Shown here piece by piece: positions 35,302-44,040 of a stretch of 64,000 nt of DNA (positions are counted from its first letter, which is position 1; each line of letters starts with the position of its first letter). The notes beneath the pieces are model-generated. The model saw only the letters and a list, made by a program, of their open reading frames with translations, made no database searches and was not told the DNA's origin. The stretch comes from an uncultured Pseudomonadota bacterium. GTDB lineage: Bacteria > Pseudomonadota > Gammaproteobacteria > CAJXQU01. Location of the stretch: NCBI GenBank assembly GCA_913058255.1, contig CAJXQU010000001.1:1-64000 (forward strand), read 5' to 3'. A program made the translations under genes and the position numbers.

Positions 35302-36792
35302 TTATTTTAGACTAAGAAAATATCCTGCAGCTTTTAAATATTCAGATTCCTGTCTTAGATCGGCCTTCGTTAACGGATGTTCTTCTAACCAGTTTTCAGG
35401 GAAAATTAATTTTATTTTTTTCTCATTCGTTTTTAGTCTTATTGCTGGCAAAGCTACATCGGATTGACTTCGGTGTAACACAACAGACAATCGCAGTAGG
35501 ACACAAAGTTGTTCTGCGATGACGCGATATATTTTCGATAGTTCTTCCATTTCCAATACAGGAAATTTCCTTCGATGCCCCCGAACTACCGTCGCGAGTA
35601 ATTGCTGATCACGACGCGAAAAACCCGACATATCGAGATTAGATAATAGGTAAAAACCATGCTTATGGTATTGGCTGTAGGAAATTGCCGTACCAATTTC
35701 ATGCAATCTAGCTGCCCAACGTAGATGCTGCTGGTTTTCATCCAACATCCAACTTTGACTCGGTTGTTCTAAAAACTCCAGCGCCAGTTTTTCAACACGA
35801 TCAGCCTGTTCTGTATTCGTTCGATAATGTTGTTCTAGCGTTTCGACCGTGCCCTCGCGAACATCTTCTTTTCTAATTCTGCCAAGTAAATCGTAAATGA
35901 CACCTTCACGCAAAGCACCATCAGAAATGTACATTCGTTCGATTCCAAGCGATTTAAATGCTGCCGACAAAATCGCCACACCACCAGGGAAAATCGCCGT
36001 ACGATCAGACGCCAATCCTTCAAGATTGATATTGTCTACATGCTCAGCAGCAATCAAATATTTTTTCAATTTACTAAGTGCTTCTAAGGTAATTCCATCT
36101 TCGCTCCAACCTTTCGCCGCAATCACATTTCTAATCGCGAGAATCGTTCCCGAAGCTCCAATAGCCGTTTCCCAGCCAATTTTCTGATAACGCTTTTCAA
36201 TCGTTTCCAGCTCCATTAAAGCCGCAAGCTCTGCTTTATGCATGGAACGTAGATCAATACCACCTTGTTTGAAGAACTTTTTACTGAAAACGACACAGCC
36301 CATATGTAGACTTTCAGCTTTCTTAGATTTGAACTGCTGCCCTAAAATGAACTCAGTGCTGCCGCCTCCAATATCCATCACCAAGCGACTTTTGCTATCG
36401 TCTTCAAGACTATGAGAGACGCCAAGATAGATCAGTCGCGCTTCTTCTCGCCCAGAAATAATATCAATCGGGTGACCAATCGCCTCTTCAGCTCGCACTA
36501 AAAATTCTTCGCTGTTTTTGGCTTTTCGTAAGGTATTAGTTCCAACGATACGCACGCTACCTTTGGGCATATTCCGCAGACGCTGCCCCAACCGCAGCAA
36601 ACAATCTATAGCACGATCCATCGCTGCTTCTGACAGGCAATTATCGTCATCGAGACCTGCAGCCATTCGGATGCTTTCTTTGATCTTATCGACCACTTGT
36701 AAACGACCGTCTGAAAGTTGCATAACGATCATATGGAAACTATTGGAGCCCAGATCAACGGCTGCGACGTGGGTAAATTCGGTACTAGTCAT
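35302..36792 (-). CDS. ppx: Exopolyphosphatase, Ppx/GppA family
   Basis: A 496-residue protein of the ASKHA fold: VAAVDLGSNSFHM (about 9-21) and VMDIGGGSTEF are the phosphate-binding loops. A C-terminal HD-type domain (about 310-496) is present as in E. coli Ppx. It removes phosphate from polyphosphate ends; a GppA role on pppGpp is an alternative. It is convergent with ppk1, 26 bases apart. Confidence 0.92.
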   Translation of the reverse strand: MTSTEFTHVAAVDLGSNSFHMIVMQLSDGRLQVVDKIKESIRMAAGLDDDNCLSEAAMDRAIDCLLRLGQRLRNMPKGSVRIVGTNTLRKAKNSEEFLVRAEEAIGHPIDIISGREEARLIYLGVSHSLEDDSKSRLVMDIGGGSTEFILGQQFKSKKAESLHMGCVVFSKKFFKQGGIDLRSMHKAELAALMELETIEKRYQKIGWETAIGASGTILAIRNVIAAKGWSEDGITLEALSKLKKYLIAAEHVDNINLEGLASDRTAIFPGGVAILSAAFKSLGIERMYISDGALREGVIYDLLGRIRKEDVREGTVETLEQHYRTNTEQADRVEKLALEFLEQPSQSWMLDENQQHLRWAARLHEIGTAISYSQYHKHGFYLLSNLDMSGFSRRDQQLLATVVRGHRRKFPVLEMEELSKIYRVIAEQLCVLLRLSVVLHRSQSDVALPAIRLKTNEKKIKLIFPENWLEEHPLTKADLRQESEYLKAAGYFLSLK

Positions 36793-36858
36793 ATGATGAT
36801 ATTGTATACTATAGAAACTGATTAACCAGAGCGATTCTAAAATCGAGTGACACTATAT

Positions 36859-37269
36859 ATGATCGAAACCACAACGCCACCCGAAGCTTGGGAAACATTA
36901 CAACATAATTCTGATGCGGTTCTGCTCGATGTTAGAACAACAATGGAATTCCAATATATAGGTCACCCTGTTGATGCGATTCATGTACCTTTAATGGAAG
37001 CACCCGCGTGGCAAACTGATCCTAACTTTTGTGTAAACGTTATCAAAGCCTTGTCTGCTAATACAGAAAAAGATCCAAAGGAACAGATTATTTTGGCCTT
37101 GTGTCGTAGTGGTAAGCGCTCAGAAGCCGCTGCAGAATTATTAACCGCCGCCGGTTTTAAAACCGTTATTAATATCCTTCAAGGCTTCGAAGGTGATATT
37201 GATGACAACAAACATCGTAGTAATATCGATGGCTGGAAATTTCATCAATTACCTTGGGAGCAATCGTAA
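36859..37269 (+). CDS. Rhodanese-like domain protein
   Basis: A single-domain protein of 136 residues with the active-site loop CRSGKRS (Cys82) and the LLDVRTTMEF segment. Rhodaneses transfer sulfane sulfur; the acceptor is unknown. A GTG at 36847 would add four residues. The ATG at 36859 is preferred because GAGTG lies at a suitable distance. It stands divergent from ppx and convergent with the small gene at 37277. Confidence 0.85.
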   Translation: MIETTTPPEAWETLQHNSDAVLLDVRTTMEFQYIGHPVDAIHVPLMEAPAWQTDPNFCVNVIKALSANTEKDPKEQIILALCRSGKRSEAAAELLTAAGFKTVINILQGFEGDIDDNKHRSNIDGWKFHQLPWEQS

Positions 37270-37276
37270 GCACGAC

Positions 37277-37438
37277 TTACTTACTGGCTCTTTTGGCCTT
37301 GATCACAGCAACCCTTTTCTTCCAACGATCAAGCGCCCGCTGATAATAGTCCATAATGCATGGATCGCAATGTCGACCACAACACTCGTAGTCTTCGGGC
37401 TTCCTTGGTTTCGGTGGCAACTCTTCTAACATGAGCAT
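37277..37438 (-). CDS. Small oxidoreductase-like (CCG-x2-C-x2-C) protein
   Basis: A 53-residue protein. The middle reads PRKPEDYECCGRHCDPCIMD followed by YYQRALDRWKKR. This matches the short oxidoreductase-like family (Pfam Oxidored-like) with its CCG-C-C cysteine pattern and following Tyr/Trp-containing helix. The four cysteines could bind a metal or cluster; no activity is established. Two ATG codons (37438 and 37432) are possible starts and neither has a good ribosome site. It is tail-to-tail with the rhodanese gene, 7 bases apart, and divergent from rhlB. Confidence 0.8.
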   Translation of the reverse strand: MLMLEELPPKPRKPEDYECCGRHCDPCIMDYYQRALDRWKKRVAVIKAKRASK

Positions 37439-37489
37439 ATTCTAGCGCTTATATAATTTACCCCGCAATTCGGCTATGCTTCGCGCACT

Positions 37490-38776
37490 ATGACAGACAC
37501 TCACCTATCAAAGACTCGATTTGCGGATCTTGGACTTCACGAAAAACTCATCCAAGGACTCGACGAAATGGGGTATGACTTTTGTACGCCAATACAAGCA
37601 TTATCCTTGCCATTAGCATTAGAAGGTAAAGATGTTGCCGGTCAAGCTCAAACCGGCACGGGTAAAACGGCTGCATTTTTACTCGCCACCATGCACACGC
37701 TGCTGAGTACTGAATCAAGTCCGAACAGAAAACAAAACCAACCTCGCGCCATCATCATTGCTCCAACACGTGAACTTGCCATCCAAATTCATAAGGACGC
37801 TGAAGAACTTGGTAAATATTCCGAACTTCAACTCGCGTTGGTTTATGGTGGTGTCGATTACGAGAAACAACGTAAATCACTGAAAGATGGTGTTGATATT
37901 TTGATCGGAACTCCCGGTAGAATTATCGATTACTTCAAGCAGCATGTTTTTGATTTACACGCACTACAAGTCGCCGTACTCGATGAAGCTGATCGCATGT
38001 TTGACCTCGGTTTTATAAAAGACATCCGCTTTATGTTTCGTCGTATGCCAAAACCCGAAAATCGTCTCAGTATGATGTTTTCTGCAACATTATCGTTTCG
38101 GGTCAAAGAGCTAGCTTATGAGCACATGAACAATCCTCAGTCGGTGGAAGTAAAAACTGAAAATATCACGGCGGATAGTGTCGTCCAAGTTTTGTATCAC
38201 GTCCAAAATGAGGAGAAAATTCCTTTATTAATTGGCCTCTTGAATCAAATAGAATCACCCAGCGCGATCATTTTCGTAAATACCAAACGGGTTGCGGAAA
38301 ATGTAACCGGTTGGTTACTGGGTAATAATTATAAAACCGGTCTGATCTCAGGTGACGTGCCTCAGAAAAAGCGCGAACGATTAATCCAAGATGTTGAGAG
38401 TGGTGAAATTCGTGTTTTAGTCGCGACAGATGTTGCTGCACGAGGCTTGCATATTCCCAATCTCTCTCATGTATTTAATTATGATCTGCCACAAAATGAA
38501 GAAGATTATGTACATCGCATTGGCCGTACTGCGCGAGCAGGTGCTTCTGGCACGGCGATCAGCTTTGGTTGTGAACAATATGTTTTCTCTTTGATGGAGA
38601 TCGAGGAGTATATTGGTCATAAAATCCCTGTCGAAGCGATCACTAATGACATGATAGTCTCACCCGAGCCTGCAGTTAAACTGAAGAAGAACCCACCAAA
38701 CCCTAATAATAAGAGCAAAAGTAGACATCGACCATCCCGTCAACGTGACAACCCTAAGAAGCCTGCATCAAACTAG
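37490..38776 (+). CDS. rhlB: ATP-dependent RNA helicase RhlB
   Basis: A 428-residue DEAD-box helicase. Motifs: AQTGTGKT (53-60), PTRELA, TPGR, DEADRMFDLGFIKDIRFMFRRMP, SATL, and HRIGRTARAG in the second RecA domain. The residues around DEAD and the start (THLSKTRFADLGLHEKLI) closely follow E. coli RhlB, the degradosome helicase that feeds RNA to PNPase. A basic Lys/Arg/Asn-rich tail (about 395-428) ends the protein. Confidence 0.93.
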   Translation: MTDTHLSKTRFADLGLHEKLIQGLDEMGYDFCTPIQALSLPLALEGKDVAGQAQTGTGKTAAFLLATMHTLLSTESSPNRKQNQPRAIIIAPTRELAIQIHKDAEELGKYSELQLALVYGGVDYEKQRKSLKDGVDILIGTPGRIIDYFKQHVFDLHALQVAVLDEADRMFDLGFIKDIRFMFRRMPKPENRLSMMFSATLSFRVKELAYEHMNNPQSVEVKTENITADSVVQVLYHVQNEEKIPLLIGLLNQIESPSAIIFVNTKRVAENVTGWLLGNNYKTGLISGDVPQKKRERLIQDVESGEIRVLVATDVAARGLHIPNLSHVFNYDLPQNEEDYVHRIGRTARAGASGTAISFGCEQYVFSLMEIEEYIGHKIPVEAITNDMIVSPEPAVKLKKNPPNPNNKSKSRHRPSRQRDNPKKPASN

Positions 38777-38916
38777 CTTGAAGAAACCGCTACCAGAGCT
38801 TCATCTTTAATTGATTCAAGGCTACAAGTCTCTTTAATAACGCACCGATATTAACTTTCGATAATAGAACTTCTTTTTCAATCTAAAAACTGTTTATAAA
38901 AACAGCTCCGCGAACT

Positions 38917-39594
38917 TCAGACTATTTTTAGCTGCGCTCTTAGCCAACGAGAAATATCCTCTATCTCCTCTAAAGAAACCGAGTGCTCCATTGGGTACTC
39001 ATGCCAATCAACCAAGTAACCTGCTTGTGTTAATTGTTCGGCTGAATCACGTCCCTGTTGCACAGGAATAACCGGATCCGTTGCCCCATGGGCAACAAAA
39101 ATGGGTATCGATTCGTTTGCAGAATTTGCTTCACTCGCTAACTTATCAGGCAATGCAAGATAGGTAGACAAAGCCAACAGGCCCGCTAATGATTCTGAAT
39201 AACGCAATCCTGCATGCAGTATCACGACCCCTCCTTGCGAAAAGCCGGCCAGTAATATCTTCTTCGCAGGAATCCCTGCTTCCCTTTCAGCTTTTATAAA
39301 TCCTTCTAGCAACATTCTTGACGCCTCAATTCCTTCGGCATCTTCCTGTTTGCGCAAATTCACTTCTAAAATGTCGTACCATGCCCTCATTACCATGCCA
39401 CCATTGATAGTAACGGGGCGTTGAGGTGCATGTGGAAAGACGAATTTAATACCGTGATTTGTAGGTAAGCCTAGTGCTGGAAGCATCTGCTCAAAATCGT
39501 GCCCGTCGGCACCTAGACCATGTAGCCATATGACTGTGGATGTATGTTCGCCTTGCGGCTCTACGATAACGGCTTGTTGATTATTTGTATTCAT
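38917..39594 (-). CDS. Alpha/beta hydrolase, carboxylesterase (phospholipase/carboxylesterase family)
   Basis: A 225-residue protein with a complete catalytic set: GFSQGG (Ser about 119), an Asp in HGATDPVIP and His in EHSVSLEEI. LHGLGADGHDFEQML near the start forms the oxyanion region. It is expected to hydrolyse short acyl esters or lysophospholipids in the cytoplasm. The frame extends to 39639, but starting at the ATG at 39594 fits the family; the longer form would overlap the lptM upstream region. Confidence 0.88.
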   Translation of the reverse strand: MNTNNQQAVIVEPQGEHTSTVIWLHGLGADGHDFEQMLPALGLPTNHGIKFVFPHAPQRPVTINGGMVMRAWYDILEVNLRKQEDAEGIEASRMLLEGFIKAEREAGIPAKKILLAGFSQGGVVILHAGLRYSESLAGLLALSTYLALPDKLASEANSANESIPIFVAHGATDPVIPVQQGRDSAEQLTQAGYLVDWHEYPMEHSVSLEEIEDISRWLRAQLKIV

Positions 39595-39660
39595 AGTGCA
39601 AATCTTATCATGTCCAACTATGATATCCTCACATCTCAATATTTAGTTCAGAAATCAACT

Positions 39661-39813
39661 ATGCGGCAAACTAAAATAACTAAACAATTCATCCTTGGCC
39701 TGTTGATCAGTACCTTATTTGCACTTGCTGGCTGCGGCCAAAAAGGTGAGTTGTATTTACCCGGTCAAAAAAGTACGGCTACTTTCCAACAATACACACA
39801 TAAACTTAGTTAA
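39661..39813 (+). CDS. lptM: Small lipoprotein LptM (YifL)
   Basis: A 50-residue lipoprotein. It has a signal sequence with lipobox LAGC and, after the Cys, the conserved GQKGELYLP motif of LptM, which assists oxidative maturation of the LptD LPS translocon. The gene is too short for many gene finders. The next gene lysA begins two bases after its stop, the usual lptM-lysA arrangement. Confidence 0.88.
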   Translation: MRQTKITKQFILGLLISTLFALAGCGQKGELYLPGQKSTATFQQYTHKLS

Positions 39814-39815
39814 GA

Positions 39816-41063
39816 ATGACCCAGATAAATTATAGAAAAAACGAACTTTTCGTCGAAGATATTGCTTTAAGCTCCATCGCAAAAACCTACAACACGCCCT
39901 GTTACGTTTATTCACGTAAAGCCATCGAATCGAATTGGTTAGCCTATGATCAAGCCTTGGCTAAACACGATCATTTAGTTTGTTATGCGGTAAAAGCCAA
40001 TTCGAATATTGCTGTGATCAACCTATTGGCTCGATTAGGCTCAGGTTTTGATATCGTCTCGATCGGCGAACTGGAACGCGTAATACGAGCAGGAGGAGAT
40101 CCTGCAAAGGTTGTCTTCGCAGGCGTCGCAAAACGTGCAGATGAAATGCGTCGTGCTTTGGAAGTAGGCATTCGTTGTTTTAACGTTGAATCTGAACAAG
40201 AGCTAGAGCGGCTCAATCTTGTCGCTGCAAACATGGATCTAAAAGCCCCGATATCAATCCGTGTCAATCCTGATGTCGATGCAGGAACTCATCCCTATAT
40301 TTCAACAGGCCTCAAAGAAAATAAATTCGGTATTGCAATGGAGCAAGCCTTATCGGTTTATCAGCGCGCTGCAAAAATGAACAATATCGAGATTATTGGT
40401 ACCGGTTGCCACATCGGCTCACAGCTAACCGGCATGGAACCATTTGTTGACGCCTTAAAACGTGTTTTACATTTGGCCGATCAATTAGAAGCCGAAGGTA
40501 TTACGCTCAAGCAAATAGATATCGGCGGCGGACTAGGCATTTGCTACAACAATGAGGTTCCACCCACTCACCAAGAATATGCTGATGCGATCCTACCTTT
40601 ATTGGCCGATCGTGATTTAACCTTGTTAATAGAGCCTGGTCGATCAATCGTCGGTAACGCAGGCGTGCTTCTGACTGAAGTGGAATACCTAAAGTCTAAC
40701 GATGAAAAATCATTCGCCATTGTCGATGCGGCCATGAATGATCTCATGCGCCCTTCTCTTTATAACGCTTGGCAAAATATTCAACCCGTCGTCATAAAAG
40801 ATATTACGGAACAAGAATACGATGTCGTTGGTCCCGTTTGTGAAACAGGGGATTTCCTTGGCCGAGCACGTTCGCTGAAAATTGAGCAGGGAGATCTTCT
40901 AGTCGTTAGATCTGCCGGCGCATACGGCTTCACCATGAGCTCAACCTACAACTCTCGCCCACGAATTGCAGAAATTTTGATTGATACCGATCAAGCTCAT
41001 CTGATCAGACGCCGAGAAACCATTGATGAGTTAATGGTTGGAGAGTCAACTCTCCCCAAGTAA
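39816..41063 (+). CDS. lysA: Diaminopimelate decarboxylase LysA
   Basis: A 415-residue fold-type III PLP enzyme that converts meso-diaminopimelate to lysine. The PLP lysine is Lys60 (CYAVKANSN), and HIGSQ, the GGGLGI phosphate-binding loop and GPVCETGD with the catalytic Cys (about 350) follow. It is probably co-transcribed with lptM. dapF, which often follows lysA, is absent here. Confidence 0.95.
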   Translation: MTQINYRKNELFVEDIALSSIAKTYNTPCYVYSRKAIESNWLAYDQALAKHDHLVCYAVKANSNIAVINLLARLGSGFDIVSIGELERVIRAGGDPAKVVFAGVAKRADEMRRALEVGIRCFNVESEQELERLNLVAANMDLKAPISIRVNPDVDAGTHPYISTGLKENKFGIAMEQALSVYQRAAKMNNIEIIGTGCHIGSQLTGMEPFVDALKRVLHLADQLEAEGITLKQIDIGGGLGICYNNEVPPTHQEYADAILPLLADRDLTLLIEPGRSIVGNAGVLLTEVEYLKSNDEKSFAIVDAAMNDLMRPSLYNAWQNIQPVVIKDITEQEYDVVGPVCETGDFLGRARSLKIEQGDLLVVRSAGAYGFTMSSTYNSRPRIAEILIDTDQAHLIRRRETIDELMVGESTLPK

Positions 41064-41347
41064 AGCATCATCACACTCACACAATGCTTCATGCTGTCTT
41101 GCTGATCAAGCTTGCATATGGGACACTGTTTGTCATAGATGTGTGGATAATGGATAAGCTTTTATCAAGGATTTGATATGACCTGCCTCACAACAATTTG
41201 TGAAATAACTCGAATGACTTTATGTCTAAAAAAAGTTTAGAGTTCTCCAATATAATTTTTGTCACTCATTGATATCCAAACTGGTGCGAACGATAAGAAA
41301 CAAACCTTTTAAGCGAGCTCCAAGTATTGGTTTGCAATTTACTATCG

Positions 41348-41364
41348 AGCACCAATTTGGGGCG
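41348..41364 (+). promoter_or_regulatory. Putative NtrC binding site 1 upstream of glnA
   Basis: AGCACCAATTTGGGGCG matches the NtrC consensus TGCACCA-N3-TGGTGCA at 11 of 14 defined positions. Its centre is about 115 bases before the expected start of sigma-54 transcription, a normal enhancer distance. Confidence 0.6.
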
Positions 41365-41378
41365 GCTAAAGTTCCCTG

Positions 41379-41395
41379 CGCACTGTTTCTGTGCA
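41379..41395 (+). promoter_or_regulatory. Putative NtrC binding site 2 upstream of glnA
   Basis: CGCACTGTTTCTGTGCA keeps the outer GCAC-N7-GTGC symmetry of the NtrC site but loses the inner CCA/TGG. It lies 31 bases (about three helical turns) from site 1, so both face the same side of DNA. Confidence 0.5.
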
Positions 41396-41444
41396 AAAAA
41401 CAGTTGCAAGCCTTCTAAATCATTGAATTTATAGACGATATTGG

Positions 41445-41460
41445 TGGCGCAAGACTTGCA
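41445..41460 (+). promoter_or_regulatory. Sigma-54 promoter of glnA
   Basis: TGGCGC-AAGAC-TTGCA matches the -24/-12 consensus TGGCAC-N5-TTGCA with one change. Transcription would start near 41472, about 83 bases before the glnA ATG. Together with NtrC-like sites and ntrBC downstream this is a standard nitrogen-regulated promoter. Confidence 0.88.
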
Positions 41461-41554
41461 ATTAAAATACATTACCGTACACAATAGTGCGATATTCATA
41501 ATAAACTTAAAGAACCAAACATAAACCTAAATAACCCAATCCGGAGGAATGGTA

Positions 41555-42970
41555 ATGTCTGCAGAAGTAAACAAAGTACTACAAATGATTAAAGACAACG
41601 AAGTCCAATTCGTTGACTTTAGATTCACAGATACAATCGGCAAGGAACATCACGTATCCGTTCCATCACACTCAGTCAGTGAGGACGATTTCGAAGAAGG
41701 TAAAATGTTTGATGGTTCTTCTATCGAAGGTTGGAAGGGTATTAATGAGTCAGACATGATCTTAATGCCTGACCCTGCAACCGCTGTGTTGGATCCATTT
41801 TTCGATGATACAACCCTAAACATTCGCTGTGACATCGTCGAGCCTTCAACAGGTGAAGGTTATGAGCGTGATCCACGTTCTGTTGCTAAGCGCGCTGAAG
41901 CTTATCTTAAAGCTTCAGGCATCGGTGACACAGCATTCTTCGGTCCAGAACCAGAATTCTTCATCTTTGATGACGTAAAGTGGCGCGTAGACATGGGAGA
42001 ATGTTCTTACAGAATCGGTTCGGATGAAGCGGCTTGGAGTTCGGATAAAAAATTCGAAGGCGGCAACACAGGACATCGTCCAGGCGTCAAAGGTGGCTAC
42101 TTCCCAGTTCCTCCTGTCGATTCTCTACAGGACATCCGTTCTACTATGTGTTTAATCATGGAAGAAATGGGCCTTGAAACAGAAGTACATCACCACGAAG
42201 TTGCAACGGCTGGCCAGTGTGAAATCGGTACTGTTTTCAATACGTTGGTAACACGTGCTGATCAAAACCAAATATTGAAGTATGTTGTGCACAATGTCGC
42301 TCATGGTTATGGTAAAACAGCGACTTTCATGCCTAAACCTATCGTTGGTGATAACGGCAGTGGTATGCACGTTCACATGTCACTCGCTAAAGATGGAAAC
42401 AACCTGTTTGCTGGTAATGAGTATGGCGGTCTGTCTAAAATGGCGCTGTATTACATCGGTGGTGTTATCAAGCATGCTCGTGCGATCAACGCATTTGCTA
42501 ACGCATCAACTAACAGCTACAAACGTCTAGTTCCAGGTTTTGAGGCACCCGTTATGCTCGCTTATTCAGCACGTAACCGTTCTGCTTCTATCCGTATCCC
42601 ATACGTTTCAAACCCTAAAGGTCGTCGTATCGAAGTTCGTTTCCCTGATCCAACCGGTAACCCATACCTAACGTTCACAGCGTTAATGATGGCTGGCCTT
42701 GACGGCATCAAAAACAAGATCGATCCAGGCGAAGCAATGGATAAAGATTTGTATGACCTACCCGCTGAAGAAGCAGCAGAAATTCCAACGGTATGTTCTT
42801 CACTGGATCAAGCTCTTGAAGCGCTCGATGCTGATCGTGACTTTTTGAAAGAAGGTGGCGTTTTCACTGACGACACAATCGATGCGTATATCGCCCTTAA
42901 GATGGAAGAAGTCACTAGAATGCGTATGACTACTCATCCTGCTGAATTCGATATGTACTATAGCTTGTAA
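41555..42970 (+). CDS. glnA: Glutamine synthetase type I
   Basis: A 471-residue GSI-beta enzyme that makes glutamine from glutamate, ammonia and ATP. The segments FDGSSIEGW, the metal-binding [22 protein letters not shown] (here [11 protein letters not shown]) and the adenylylation loop KDLYDLP, with Tyr near residue 400, are present, so activity is probably controlled by GlnE. The ATG at 41555 is chosen because GGAGG lies seven bases before it, whereas the ATG at 41549 is too close. A strong terminator follows at 42997-43028. Confidence 0.97.
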   Translation: MSAEVNKVLQMIKDNEVQFVDFRFTDTIGKEHHVSVPSHSVSEDDFEEGKMFDGSSIEGWKGINESDMILMPDPATAVLDPFFDDTTLNIRCDIVEPSTGEGYERDPRSVAKRAEAYLKASGIGDTAFFGPEPEFFIFDDVKWRVDMGECSYRIGSDEAAWSSDKKFEGGNTGHRPGVKGGYFPVPPVDSLQDIRSTMCLIMEEMGLETEVHHHEVATAGQCEIGTVFNTLVTRADQNQILKYVVHNVAHGYGKTATFMPKPIVGDNGSGMHVHMSLAKDGNNLFAGNEYGGLSKMALYYIGGVIKHARAINAFANASTNSYKRLVPGFEAPVMLAYSARNRSASIRIPYVSNPKGRRIEVRFPDPTGNPYLTFTALMMAGLDGIKNKIDPGEAMDKDLYDLPAEEAAEIPTVCSSLDQALEALDADRDFLKEGGVFTDDTIDAYIALKMEEVTRMRMTTHPAEFDMYYSL

Positions 42971-42996
42971 AATCACACAGCGTTAAGTAGTACCAT

Positions 42997-43028
42997 AAAA
43001 AGCCCTCGGTTCCGCCGGGGGCTTTTTT
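42997..43028 (+). terminator. Rho-independent terminator of glnA
   Basis: AGCCCTCGG pairs with CCGGGGGCT across a 5-base loop and is followed by TTTTTT. It separates glnA from the DUF4124-ntrB-ntrC genes. Confidence 0.9.
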
Positions 43029-43228
43029 GTAATGACTTGGTCTAGTTTTTGCATTCTAACATTTGTATAAGGCGATCTGAGCCTAGTTAGTTTTCATCTA
43101 AAATGATTAAAACCGACTGAATCAGCCTAAATTTCAGCTTTGATTCATCTTTACTACTGTAATTTGTTGAATCAGCTACTCTGTTAAGAAGTTGCGAACT
43201 CTTTATATTTTAGAGACCTATTAATGTT

Positions 43229-43825
43229 ATGCGTAAATTAATCGTCATATCCTTGCTTGCAATCGGATTGCCTCTAACTTCAAGCGCGGCTATTTATAAG
43301 TTCATCGATGAAAACGGTCATACCGTTTTTGCCGATCAGCCTGGGCCCAATGCTGAGAAGATCGAAAAAAGAGAGATTCAAACAATTAAGACACATAAGG
43401 CTCGTCCAACGACAACGCTGACAAACCCTAGCAATACTCAAAGTAACAAAACAGCAAACTATGATGAGTTCAAAATTACCAAACCTACAAATGATGAAAA
43501 TATTCGTGCTAATAATGGTGAGGTAAAAGTTGATCTTCAAGTCTCTCCTGAATTAAATCAAAATCTTGGTCATAAGGTACTACTCTTACTGGATGGTAAG
43601 GCTGTCTCAAAGCCAGAAACAAAGACCGCCTTCACGCTCCATGGACTAGAAAGAGGACAACACTCACTCTCAGCCAATATCGTTGATGAGACAGGCAGCA
43701 TCGTTTCATCAACACAAGCCATCACTATCCATATCAAACGTTTTTTTATAGCCGATAAAGTTGATGGCAATAATGCTGAAACCCCTAGCGTGCCACCTGT
43801 AAAGCCTGCACCACAAGCTCCTTAA
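43229..43825 (+). CDS. DUF4124 domain protein
   Basis: A 198-residue exported protein with a signal peptide (cleavage near SSA, residue 20) followed by the DUF4124 motif AIYKFIDENGHTVFADQP. A Thr/Asn/Lys-rich linker follows, then a beta-sandwich-like part (about 95-170) and a Pro-rich tail. It sits between glnA and ntrB, a placement seen in many gammaproteobacteria, although its role is not known. Confidence 0.85.
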   Translation: MRKLIVISLLAIGLPLTSSAAIYKFIDENGHTVFADQPGPNAEKIEKREIQTIKTHKARPTTTLTNPSNTQSNKTANYDEFKITKPTNDENIRANNGEVKVDLQVSPELNQNLGHKVLLLLDGKAVSKPETKTAFTLHGLERGQHSLSANIVDETGSIVSSTQAITIHIKRFFIADKVDGNNAETPSVPPVKPAPQAP

Positions 43826-43916
43826 ATTCCTGAAGCTTATTAGCAATACACTTCTCCATCATCTGCTGGCCTAATAATTGCTCTCTGTATATCTTGTGAG
43901 CTTTATTCATGTCCAT
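43785..43916 (-). CDS. Possible 43-residue helical protein
   Basis: From ATG at 43916 the minus strand encodes MDMNKAHKIYREQLLGQQMM and continues to VVQALQVAR, a mostly helical, charged product. GGA sits eight bases before the ATG. The end overlaps the 3' end of the DUF4124 gene by 41 bases. I do not recognise it. The length is near what chance allows, so this is tentative. Confidence 0.35.
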   Translation of the reverse strand: MDMNKAHKIYREQLLGQQMMEKCIANKLQEFKELVVQALQVAR

Positions 43917-44040
43917 CTTTTTTTCCAAAGCTCGTAATAGATTGATTATAAAAGTAAATTAACGTTGTAGCGTGAATAATTACGAGGCAAATGCATGGCC
44001 CCTTGCACCAAGATAGTGCGAGTGCTCCAATAACAATACT

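Larger units (their letters stand above)
41064..41554. other. Long intergenic region, glnA control region
   Basis: About 490 bases between lysA and glnA. The right half holds two NtrC-like sites (41348-41364 and 41379-41395), a sigma-54 promoter (41445-41460) and the strong ribosome site GGAGG at 41543. The left half shows only a GATAA-gctt-TTATC palindrome near 41154 and no clear terminator or promoter. An open frame on the minus strand (41266-41499) covers the promoter and is not believed to be a gene. Confidence 0.7.

Noticed and set aside
37193-37429. 78-codon plus-strand frame after the rhodanese gene
   Set aside because: It starts inside the rhodanese gene and lies opposite the better-supported 53-residue cysteine-motif protein.
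41037-41061. GGAGAGT/ACTCTCC hairpin at the lysA end as a terminator
   Set aside because: It lies inside the coding region and has no T-run after it.
41266-41499. 77-codon open frame on the minus strand between lysA and glnA
   Set aside because: It covers the NtrC-like sites and sigma-54 promoter of glnA and has no recognisable family or good ribosome site.
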